Shown here piece after piece: positions 47,287-56,356 of a stretch of 64,000 nucleotides of DNA (its first letter is position 1; each line of letters starts with the position of its first letter). Made by a program: the position numbers and the translations under genes. A model generated the notes under the pieces. It did no database searches. It was not told where the DNA came from and saw nothing but the letters and a program-made list of their open reading frames with translations. The DNA lies in assembly GCF_023278565.1 (NCBI RefSeq), contig NC_064677.1:3720001-3784000 (forward strand). The letters run 5' to 3'. Origin of the DNA: Colletotrichum lupini. Its lineage: Eukaryota > Ascomycota > Sordariomycetes > Glomerellales > Glomerellaceae.

Positions 47287-47565
47287 ATCAGAGTCTTGAT
47301 GGCATACTTCACGAGGCAAGTGGTTCGCATGCCGATGGCGTTATGGTTCATGGGACAAGCTCACAGGAGCCACATATGATGTTCGGGTTCCACGAGGCAG
47401 ACTTGAGTTGTACTTGTTATTGTTATTCATCATCATCGGTATCCTAGACTACCAATCCCAACTGGAGCTAAACACACCCAGTTGCATGTTGCTTGCTTTT
47501 CAACCTCCCAGAACCTCCCCAAGCCCAGAGTTCAAGATGCGTCTGAAATTCGCTGATAGAGTTCA

Positions 47566-48735
47566 CTACAACTCCTCCTTCTCACCGGTAACCTTCTCCA
47601 GGAACTTGCGGAGAATGTTGGTCTTGCTGGTGATCTCGTCACGCTTGGCAGGGGCGAGTCCACCCTTGGAGAGGATGCCGTCGAGGCGCTTAAGCTCATT
47701 CTGGGCGTAGCCGTCGCTCTTGCTGAGCTTGTCAAAGACGCGGACGTAGTACTCGGCGTACTTGTACTGGGCCTTCTCCTTGAGGGTCTCGGCCTGCTTC
47801 TTGGCCTCAGCGGCAGCGTCAGCCAGGCTGGTGCCACCAGTGTACTTGGCGACGATCTCGTCGAGGGAAGCAATGGTACCGGCGATGGCGTTAAGAGCGC
47901 CACCAGGGCTGCGGTTGGTGCCGGCCTTCTCGTTGATGAAGTTAACAAAGTCCTCCTCGCTGCGGCCGCCGGTGTAGAGCTCGCCCTCCTTGGAGCCCTT
48001 GGGGAAGAACTTGATGGTGGGGTAGGAAGAAACACCCTGGGCAGCGGCAGTTCCCTTGCTGTTCTCGGCCTCGGCATCAACCTTGGCGATAACGACGCCC
48101 TCGTCAAGAACGAAGTCCTGGGCGACAGTCTCCCAGATGGGGGCGAGGGTCTTGCAGTCTGCCGAGGAGGATCAGGTCAGCATTGTCGGCTTAGAACAAA
48201 GGGAATGATGAACTTGAGACTTACGTCCGCACCAAGGAGCAGTGAAGGCAATGAGGACGTCCTTGTCGCTGCCAATGGTAGTCTTGAAGGACTCGTCGGT
48301 GAGCATGTTAACGGCGCTGGGCGGGGTGTACTTCTTCTTGGGCTTGACACTGGTCTTCTCCGTGATGAAGGTGCTCAGGGCCTCAAGATCACGACCTCCC
48401 TTATAGTCGGTAGGCTGGTCGCTCTTGCCATCGAACCACTTGAGAGTAGGGAATCCCTGAATCCCGAACCTCTTGCCTAGGTCTCTCTCGGCGTCGGCGT
48501 CCACCTTGGCAATCTGAACATCCTTGGAGGACTCGAAGGCGGTGGCGAGCTCCTCGTAGATGGGAGCAAGGTTCTTGCAGTGGCCGCACCAGGGAGCAAA
48601 GAACTCGACGAGAGTGGGCTTGCCAGACTTGAGGACGACATCGTCAAAGTTGGAGGGAATGAGGTCAAGCACGGCAGACTTGGCGGCAACGGTAGCTGCC
48701 AGAGCGCCGAGCACGAAGCTCTTGAGGACGACCAT
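47566..48735 (-). CDS. ER protein disulfide isomerase (ERp38 type, two thioredoxin domains)
   Basis: Model on the minus strand: exons 48735-48225 and 48158-47566; 367 aa. It forms and rearranges disulfide bonds in secretory proteins in the ER lumen. The signal peptide is MVVLKSFVLGALAATVAA. The first thioredoxin domain has WCGHC with Cys50/Cys53. The second has WCGHC with Cys169/Cys172, whose His codon is split by the single intron. A C-terminal ERp29-like helical domain (GGALNAIAGTIASLDEIVAKY ... LRKFLEKVTGE) completes the P5/ERp38 architecture. The protein ends KEEL, a variant of the HDEL/KDEL retrieval signal. It is divergent from the S29 gene across 499 bp that contains a CACGTG palindrome. 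Confidence 0.94.
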
Positions 48736-49234
48736 TGTTGCTTGATTGGATCGGACGAGGAGGAATGAAAAAGGCTATATGGTATCTCGACGAAGAAAAA
48801 GAATAGCAAGCTGCTGAGAAAGATATCAGCAGTTAGGAATAATGGTGGTGCAGACCGATGCTTTGAAATCAGCTGGTGAAGGAATTAGGAAAGAAGCCAC
48901 TTTGCAGGTCGTCCCCCAACGTCACAGAAGAGCTCAGTCCCTTGTTCCTTCTCCAACAAGCGGCGTTCCTAGGAGGGGCCCACTAGAAGGCGGGGGGACA
49001 AAATCTTATCAGCAAAGCTTATCGTCTATCTTATCTATATCACGTGCATCAGCAAAGCACGGACTTCCCCCAGAAGCGAAGGGGGCTCCAACCCACCCTG
49101 ACCCAAGCCCCAGCAAAATACAGGCGCACAAAAATTTCCGCCAGACGTCCTCAATCCAACCACAGCCAAACCATCTCGAGTTTTCGCCGACCACCCTCTC
49201 GACGACACCGCCCACCCGCTCGACAACCGCCATC
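48736..49234. promoter_or_regulatory. divergent promoter, PDI / ribosomal protein S29
   Basis: These 499 bp separate the two start codons. A CACGTG palindrome lies at about 49041, some 190 bp upstream of the S29 ATG. It could be read by a bHLH factor or, as an ACGTG core, by the unfolded-protein-response factor HacA. Both readings are inference. Confidence 0.5.
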
Positions 49235-49667
49235 ATGTCTCACGAGTCTGTCTGGAACTCCCGCCCCCGCAACTACGGCAAGGGCTCCCGCTCTTGGTAC
49301 GAATAAAATTCCCCCTCTCTCAGCGAAGATTTTGGATGCAAGGAAATGGAATCGGGAATATTGGAACGCACACGCGCGCGCGCGCGCAAATGCGCATAGA
49401 AAGGAAGCAGAAATGCTGACATTTTCACTTTTCATAGCCGTGTCTGCAAGCACACCGCCGGTCTCATCCGCAAGTACGACCTCAACCTGTGCCGTCAGTG
49501 CTTCCGTGAGAAGGCCAAGGACATCGGCTTCAACAAGGTATGCGAAACACAGATAACCCTGGGGACCTACGATCGACTTTGGCCTGAGCCTTTTACCCCT
49601 CGTTCGGCCATGACTTTCAGAAAGCGCAAACCGCTAACCCGAGTCTGTCATTCTACAGTACCGTTAA
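49235..49667 (+). CDS. RPS29: 40S ribosomal protein S29 (uS14)
   Basis: Model: exons 49235-49296, 49438-49537, 49659-49667; 56 aa, the exact family length. It is a zinc-binding component of the small ribosomal subunit. The protein begins [19 protein letters not shown]. The zinc ligands are Cys21, Cys24, Cys39 and Cys42 (SCRVC and LCRQC), and it ends GFNKYR. Intron 1 splits the Cys21 codon. The last exon is only Tyr-Arg-stop. Intron 1 carries an alternating CG/CA run. The split gene is invisible to a simple open-frame search. Confidence 0.95.
49369..49395. repeat. alternating CG dinucleotide run inside RPS29 intron 1
   Basis: About 25 bases of alternating purine-pyrimidine (CA then repeated CG) sit inside the first S29 intron. 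Such runs can adopt Z-DNA under supercoiling. Confidence 0.8.
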
Positions 49668-50415
49668 ATTGTCCAAAACTCCGAGACGGCAAAGGATGGG
49701 AACTTGGTGAAGGTGGTTGGGCATGAGTGGCCCGTGGAAAAATGCATTCAGACAAGAGGGAAGGCTTCCAAGGGCAATTGGAGTTCTTATGGCTGGCTTA
49801 ACGGAAAGTGCAAAAATCCGTCGGACGTCCAACTGAGGATAGACGAATACCACGACATTGAACCTTTTACCACCATCCAAAATTTTGGGGCCCTCAATAT
49901 CAAGCAAAGAAAGACTGAGCTGAGCTGCGCGTGAAGACGGCACGACTCACCTGTAGCTTGTGAAACCGCGCGACGCCTGGGTACCAAGCAGCTAGCTAGT
50001 CTGGTCCTCCAAGTTCTGGGGATGTAATTGATGACTCGAGGTTTATCAAGTAACACGATGACATATCAAGCGAGCATATACGCGTTGACATGAGCTAGAA
50101 GTAATGATGTTGTCATGTGGCACAAAGCACAGATTGTTCTATTGTCCATCGTCTTCTAAAAGTACATGATTCAAAGACAAAGGGGTGAAGTAGAGCGGAG
50201 ATCTTTGAGCCCAAGACCCGACAATATACACGAGCTCGAGGGCTCAAAGCGGAAAACTCTGGGTCGGTTGTACATGAAATCGTGAAGCAATCCAACTCCT
50301 TTTTTTGTACAATCCCAATTTTTTCACCATCCGGGTTCCCATTTCATGTCGGGGAAGTTGTGTGTTTCTGGGTGCCGTTTCACCTAGTTTTGAGATATTT
50401 TTCGGCGAGTATCCC
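49668..50415. other. convergent 3' region, no gene seen
   Basis: It lies between the 3' ends of RPS29 and the mitochondrial EF-Tu gene. I see no coding frame with protein character. Confidence 0.6.
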
Positions 50416-51882
50416 TTATTTCAGGATACGGGTGATGAGACCAGTGGCGACGGTGCGTCCACCCTCACGGACGTTGAAGCGCTGGCCAACCTCGACAGCA
50501 GAGGGGTGGTGCAGCTGAGCAACCATCTCGACATTGTCACCGGGCATGACCATCTTGTTCTTGGCGTCCTCGGTTCCCTCGGGGAAGGTGAGGGTGACGG
50601 ACTCGTCGGCAGTACGGAGGTACATCTGGGGCTTGTAGTTCTCGTGGAAACCGGTGTGGCGGCCACCCTCATCCTTGGACAGGACGTAGAGGGAGACGAG
50701 GAAGCTGGAGTGGGCCTTGACGGTGCCAGGCTTGCAGACGACCATACCACGGCTGATATCCTCGCGCTTGATACCACGGAGAAGAAGACCGGAGTTGTCA
50801 CCAGCACGGGACTCTTCGCAAGACTTCTTGAAGGTCTCGATATCGGTGACCTTGGACTTGATGATCTGGTCACCCTTGCCGACAATCTCGACTTCGGTAT
50901 CCTTCTTCAGGAGACCACGCTCGACACGGCCGGAAACGACGGTACCACGGCCAGAGATGGAGAAGACATCCTCAACGGACATGAGGAAGGGCTTCTCGAG
51001 GTCACGGGTAGGGGTAGGGATCCACTCGTCGACGGCCTTGAGCAGCTCATCAATCTTCTCCTGACCAATCTCGGGTCTCTGGTTCTGCATGGCCATGAGG
51101 GCGGAACCCATGATGACGGGGGTCTCGTCACCCTCGAAGCCGTAGGTGCTGAGCAGCTCACGCATCTCCATCTCGACGAGCTCCAACATCTCGGGGTCGT
51201 CGATGGCGTCGACCTTGTTGACGAAGACGACAATCTTCTGGACACCGACCTGGCGGGCAAGCAGCAAGTGCTCACGGGTCTGGGGCATCTGACCGTCGGA
51301 GGCGGCAACGACGATGATGGCACCGTCCATGTTGGCGGCACCAGTAATCATGTTCTTGATGTAATCGGCGTGACCAGGGCAGTCGACGTGGGAGTAGTGG
51401 CGGTTGTCGGTCGAGTACTCGATGTGGGCAGTAGAGATGGTGATACCACGCTTGCGCTCCTCAGGAGCCTTGTCAATGGCACCATACTCGAGGAAGTTGG
51501 CAAGACCCTTCTCGGCCTGTCTCTTGGTGATGGCGGCGGACAGAGTGGTCTATTGGGAGTTTGGTCAGTATTTATCGCGCATTGGCACAATCCTCTCGGG
51601 TCTTGCTTGATATGTACCTTTCCGTGATCGACGTGGCCAATAGTACCTGTAGAGGTTCCCCCAGATTAGCTACATTTCCCACGCATTGATCGTCCAGGTG
51701 CCCATACCAATGTTGACGTGAGGCTTTGTCCGCTCGTAGACGGCGTATGTGCGGTAGACGTTGAGGATGGGGGAGACGTTCTGTCTCTTCAGAGCGGCCT
51801 GAAGGGGGCTAACGTTGCCCTGGCGCAGCGAGGCGCGCGCCGTCCGGAAGAACGGCGCAACGGATCTCAGAGAGGCGGACAT
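50416..51882 (-). CDS. TUF1: mitochondrial translation elongation factor Tu
   Basis: Model on the minus strand: exons 51882-51708, 51646-51618, 51549-50416; 445 aa. It delivers aminoacyl-tRNA to the mitochondrial ribosome in a GTP-dependent way. The first 45-50 residues are an Arg/Ser/Ala-rich mitochondrial presequence ([20 protein letters not shown]). G1 GHVDHGK is at residues 62-68, G3 is DCPGH, and G4 is NKVD. Domains 2 and 3 follow, with the typical [13 protein letters not shown] and GGRHTGF blocks, ending TGLITRILK. Exon 2 is a 29-nt microexon that carries most of the P loop ([10 protein letters not shown] with the split Gly). The frame is kept at both junctions. The gene is strongly codon-biased, which creates a 440-codon antisense frame that is not a gene. 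Confidence 0.96.
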
Positions 51883-52692
51883 TTTGGCAGGCTGTGGGTA
51901 TTAAATAGTACAGTAGAAAGAGAGAAGAAGGAACAGAGAGGAGATGGACGATGGAATTGCTCGTTGTCGACAACGGCTTTTGTGATGGTGAGGTAGGGGG
52001 GGAAGGAGGTTGATGAGGTATCGTCTGATGAGAGTCGGCGTCCTCGAAATTTTTTTGCTGCCGGGACATTCCTTTTCGACCAGGAAAGACGGGGAGCTCT
52101 CTGCTGGAGCTCCTGCATCCATTGGCGGGCCGGTATGTCAGTGCTCTCCCCGGCCCCACCTCGCGAGCCATTCACGTCGCGTCGCCTCCCTTGAGTGCTG
52201 CTCCGGTAATGCGCGAGTCTTGACTGGCTGGGGCACATAGTAAGTCTTGCACGTCATGCAGATGGTGGACTTGATAGACCTTTGAAGAATTTCGCCGGAA
52301 GGTATTGGGGAACCAAAGAGCCTCAATTTAGATAATTGTTTTCTTAAGTTGGCGTTTGTTGGCAGTCGATGGTGTCGCCATGGGCATCCACAATTTGCTT
52401 CTGCTAGTGAACCTCGTAGGTCACATATTGGAGTTTTAGCGCTCTGAAGCATTGCACTTCTGCTACATGCCATGATGCAAAGAGGTCTTCCGCCTCAAGA
52501 TCCAACCGTGATGGATATTTTGTAGACATGAAAGGAAGAGAACGTCCACACATATCACATGTGGGATACCTTTTTCGCGTGCTCTCTCAGATAGACTCTG
52601 TTAATTCCCTCTGCAATGGGGAAACATTTACCAGAGCACTTTCATGTCGATCTGGCTAATAGTTCAATATCGCAGATAGTCATGTAGATACC
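51883..52692. other. EF-Tu promoter and 3' flank of the DUF2011-like gene
   Basis: No gene is seen. The right side of the EF-Tu start is CT-rich on the coding strand, as expected for a leader. The remainder is ordinary intergenic sequence. Confidence 0.6.
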
Positions 52693-53633
52693 TCACTCAT
52701 CACCGTCAGATCCAGATCCCGACTCACCACCATCACCACCACCCTCGCCGCCCCCATTCTTCCCCTCCTTCGCCTTGGCCCTCTTCCTTAGCTTCTTCAA
52801 CCGATTCAGCCTCTTCTTCTTCTCCTTCAGCGCCTCCTCCTTACCGGCCTTGAACTTCTCCAGCTCCTCGGCCTTCTTCACCCTCTCCCGCTGCTTAACC
52901 CGTATCGCAAGACGCTTCTTCTTCCCAGGCCGCCTTCTCCTCGCCGCCGCGGCGTCTGCCTCCTCCTTTGTCTTCCCAGCATCTCCTCCTGCTGCTGCTG
53001 CTGTTCCTGCTGTTCCCTTTGACGATACCCTGGTACCGGGAATCGTCGTCACCCGCCAAGGCTGCTCCATCCCCCACCACCGCCTCTGCGCCCTCTCAAG
53101 AACCTCCTCGCCCGACACCGCCGCGAAAGCGAGCTCCGCCTTCACTTCGGGCGTCGGCTCCCCGGCGATGTAGTACGACAGCGGCCTCTTGCGAATCATG
53201 GCTCCGTCGCCCGCCATCGCGCGCTCGTCCTCGTCGATCAGCGCAATCTTTGTCGCCGGGTTCGACGTGGTGAAGAGCCGGAACTCAAACTCTTCGGGCT
53301 CATCGTCTCCGCCGCCGCCATCTTTGCCCGTTTCTCCGTCCTTCGTCGCTGCTGCTGGTTGCTCGGTCGTCTCTGTCGAAGTCTGGTCGGCGTCGGCGTC
53401 GTCGCCTAGGTCGAGCATGCCCGCCATACGGGCATGCAGCTTCGCCAGGAGGTCCGCATTTTGCTGCTCGTCGTGGTCCGCTCCTTCATCGTCGGACGAC
53501 TCCCCGAGGTCTTCTCGCCGGACTCTGTTTCGTGCCAAGTTCTGATCAGCGCTGCTGCAGGCGCAGGGGGGGAGGGGGTCACAGGAGAGGTAATGGTTGC
53601 GCCTCACCTCTTTGCGTCAGGAAGCTCAAACAT
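52693..53633 (-). CDS. DUF2011-like highly charged, probably nuclear protein
   Basis: Model on the minus strand: exons 53633-53608 and 53524-52693; 285 aa. It begins MFELPDAKR|VRREDLGESSDDEG. A globular-looking segment (EFEFRLFTTSNPATKIALIDEDE ... RPLSYYIAGEPT ... RRWWGMEQPWRV) resembles the fungal DUF2011 family. A very basic Lys/Arg helix (RRRRPGKKKRLAIRVKQRERVKKAEELEKFKAGKEEALKEKKKRL is the region at about 205-250) follows, then a Gly/Ser/Asp/Glu tail. The mix of acidic head and basic tail suggests a nuclear or nucleolar RNA-associated protein, but no function is established. The first exon is 26 nt. Family assignment is from memory of the pattern; the open frame and splice are clear. Confidence 0.75.
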
Positions 53634-54271
53634 GGCTGCGTATTCGTTGTGGAGGAGGTTGTCAGGTAAGACGGCACCGGAAAGGTGCTCTGGGACGTTG
53701 TGACGTTGTGGCGCCAGACGAGTGAATACGATGAGAGAGAGAGCGAGTGAATTGTAACCCACCCGGCCGTAATTTCGATCGCCGAGTCCCCGTGCAAAGC
53801 TGAAGACAGAAAACTGACGAGAGAGCAACTTCACGGTGAGACCGGGTGCTATGTGGAGTTCTGAGCACGGGACGGAAGGTTGCAATGTGATGGACGGCTG
53901 GCGGGCTGACCGGTGGAATTTCGCCCGACCGCGGAGCCGTTCAATTGAGATTTTCGCTCGCTAAAGTGGGAGCGTCGAACCTTATCTTATCGCAAGTCGT
54001 GAGGTCCTACCACTAAGGTACCTTAAGGTACCTTACCTACCTACCTGAGGTAGAAGAGATGCAATGTACTTATACAAATGGGTGCGACAAGTGAACATGA
54101 GGAATGGGCTTCGCCCCAGACACAATGTTTTCAAAGACTTGCGAGCAAGTGCGAATACGGAGTACAAGCCAGATATCGAATAGAGTTATAAATTATGCAA
54201 GTGGGCGGTCACTTTGCTTTATGGCTAAAGATCAATGATTGACGCTGCATCTTTACCGGGTCAAGCCACTG
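53634..54271. other. upstream flank of the DUF2011-like gene, grading into the AT-rich repeat
   Basis: No gene is seen. Near 54014-54057 there is a short run of GGTACCTTA and TACC units (KpnI-palindrome-like microrepeats) common in Sordariomycete intergenic DNA. The target-site duplication of repeat copy 1 begins at 54260. Confidence 0.6.
54260..54271. repeat. target-site duplication, copy 1, left
   Basis: GTCAAGCCACTG, repeated exactly at 55111-55122 immediately after the element. The next two bases (CC) also match on both sides, so the duplication may be up to 14 bp. Confidence 0.8.
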
Positions 54272-55110
54272 CCTAAGTACCTTATTATCGAAAAAAGTTA
54301 ATTCTTTCTAAGTTATAAGTATAAGAATATAGTTTTAATAAAATAGTATAATACCTACTTAGTACTTAAATTAAAATACTTTTTTAAGCTTATTATAAAA
54401 GAAAAATAATTATATTACTAATTACTTATTATTAAGGTTTATAAATAGTATTAAAGTTTTAATTATAATAACTTTATTTATAATAAATAAAAAGTCTAAT
54501 TATAAGTCCTTTAAAAACTTCTCTTTAGAAGTTATAAAAACCTCTAAGTTAAATTAAAATACTTCTTAAAATATTAATAACTAAATTAATTTTATAATAA
54601 CGACTTAAATAAAAAACTTAGTAAATAATACTAAAAACCTTATTAATATTAAATATAATTTACGAAGTATAATAATATAGCTATAGAGTATTATTAATAT
54701 ATCTTATATTAAAAAGGGTATTATTAATATTAATAAGATAAATAGAGCTATATTAATATAACGCCTTAGTTTTTTTTTATAACTCGAAAATAATTACTTT
54801 AAATAATATTAAAAATTTATTAAAAAGCTTATTTAAGTATTTTAATATATTTATTACTATTTTTATAATAATAAAACTCCTAGTACTTATATATAAAAAT
54901 AGGTTATTTATTTTTAAATAATAATATTAGCCTATTAATAAGCTATTAAAACTACGATTTTAATAATCCCTTAATAAAAAAGAGGGTATAAAAAAAAAAG
55001 ATAAGTAAAAAAAGGGTTAAGGTTAAATAGTGCGGAATTCGAGGGTAGGGTAGCGTCTATATATACTGCGGTAATCCTCTAGTAATATAAAACGATAGAG
55101 TTAAACAGTA
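54272..55110 (-). mobile_element. AT-rich RIP-mutated non-autonomous element, copy 1
   Basis: About 839 bp, extremely AT-rich and nearly collinear with copy 2 at 55492. It starts CCTAAGTACCTTATTATCG and ends with a less AT-rich 85-bp block containing GCGGAATTCGAGGG and finishing TTAAACAGTA. It is flanked by GTCAAGCCACTG on both sides (54260-54271 and 55111-55122; two more bases also match). There are no obvious terminal inverted repeats and no open frame. Strand is given for the orientation in which the GC-richer block is at the 5' end; true orientation is unknown. Confidence 0.8.
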
Positions 55111-55122
55111 GTCAAGCCACTG
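55111..55122. repeat. target-site duplication, copy 1, right
   Basis: Second exact copy of GTCAAGCCACTG, directly abutting the end of element copy 1. Confidence 0.8.
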
Positions 55123-55478
55123 CCGTCGGTCGTCTCTTCGCATTACAACGAAGCTTCTTAAACTTATTAATAGTTGAATATTTAGGTAGCCAAATGCGGA
55201 TGCCACAATCCTCTTTTCCTCTGTTAGTCGTAAATGCATCAACCACCTCGGGTCATTTGTCAAGCAACTCCAATGAATCTCTCTTCCACCCCACAAAGGT
55301 ACCTATCGAACAATCTCACCGTGCAAACCCCACCCATTCAGCACACAATACGTCAAAACCATACATCTCTTCTTCAAGTTCTTACGTTTCTTATCCTTCT
55401 CTCCCCCCTCCATCCCAGACATCTATCTGACCTCTATTAATACCTCCTCAATATAAAACATAATAGCCCTCTCAACCC
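55123..55478. other. ordinary-composition spacer between the two repeat copies
   Basis: About 356 bp of moderately GC sequence between two AT-rich insertions. It is probably host DNA that was contiguous with both flanks before the insertions. No gene is seen; short CT-rich frames here are not convincing. Confidence 0.6.
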
Positions 55479-55491
55479 GGGTGAGGGGGTA
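55479..55491. repeat. target-site duplication, copy 2, left
   Basis: GGGTGAGGGGGTA, repeated exactly at 56344-56356 right after element copy 2. It differs completely from the duplication around copy 1. Confidence 0.8.
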
Positions 55492-56343
55492 CCTAAGTAC
55501 CTTATTATCGAAAAAAGTTAATTCTTTCTAAGTTATAAGTATAAAAATATAGTTTTAATAAAATAATATAATACTTACCTAGTATTTAAATTAAAATACT
55601 TTTTTAAGCTTATTATAAAAAAAATAACTATATTATTAATTACTTATTATTAAGGTTCGTAACGCTATAGCTTTAATTATAATAGCTTTACCTATAATAA
55701 ATAAAAAGTCTAATTATAAGTCCTTTAAAAACCTCTCCTTAAAGGCTATAAAAGCCTCTAAGTTAAGTTAAAATACTTACTAAAATATTAATAATTAAAC
55801 TAACCTTATAATAACGGCCTTAATAAAGAAATTAAAAAACGAACTAGGAAATAACGCTAGAATTCTTATTAATATTAAGTACGATTTATAAAGTATAATA
55901 ATATAGTCGTAGAGTATTAATAATATATTTTATATTAAAAAGATTATTATTAATACTAACGAGATAAATAGGGCTATATTAATATAATACCTTAGCTTCT
56001 TTTTATAGCTCGAGGATTATAGCTTTAAATAGTATTAAAAATTTATTAAAAAGCTCTTTTAAATACTCCGGTATATTTATTATTATTTCTATAATAATAA
56101 GACTCCTAGTACTTACGTACGAGTATAAGTTATTTATTTTTAAATAGTAATACTAGCTTATTAATAAGCTATCGAAACTACGATTTTAATAATATTTTAA
56201 TAAGGGAGAGGGTAAAATAGAAGAAAGGATAAGTAACTTATAAAAAGGGTTAAGGTTAAATAGTGCGGAATTCGAGGGCAGGGTAGCGTCTATATGTACT
56301 GCGGCAATCCTCTAGTAATACAAAACGATGGAGTTAAACAGTG
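55492..56343 (-). mobile_element. AT-rich RIP-mutated non-autonomous element, copy 2
   Basis: About 852 bp in the same orientation as copy 1. It begins CCTAAGTACCTTATTATCG and ends TTAAACAGTG. It differs from copy 1 mainly by C/T and G/A transitions (for example ATGTACTGCGGCAATCC here against ATATACTGCGGTAATCC in copy 1) plus small indels. Copy 2 retains more C and G, so it is less heavily mutated. No coding capacity and no terminal inverted repeats are visible. Confidence 0.8.
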
Positions 56344-56356
56344 GGGTGAGGGGGTA
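56344..56356. repeat. target-site duplication, copy 2, right
   Basis: Second exact copy of GGGTGAGGGGGTA, directly abutting the end of element copy 2. Confidence 0.8.

Noticed and set aside
50305..51627. 440-codon + strand frame opposite EF-Tu
   Set aside because: It is the antisense shadow of a strongly codon-biased gene; the minus-strand translation is unmistakable EF-Tu.
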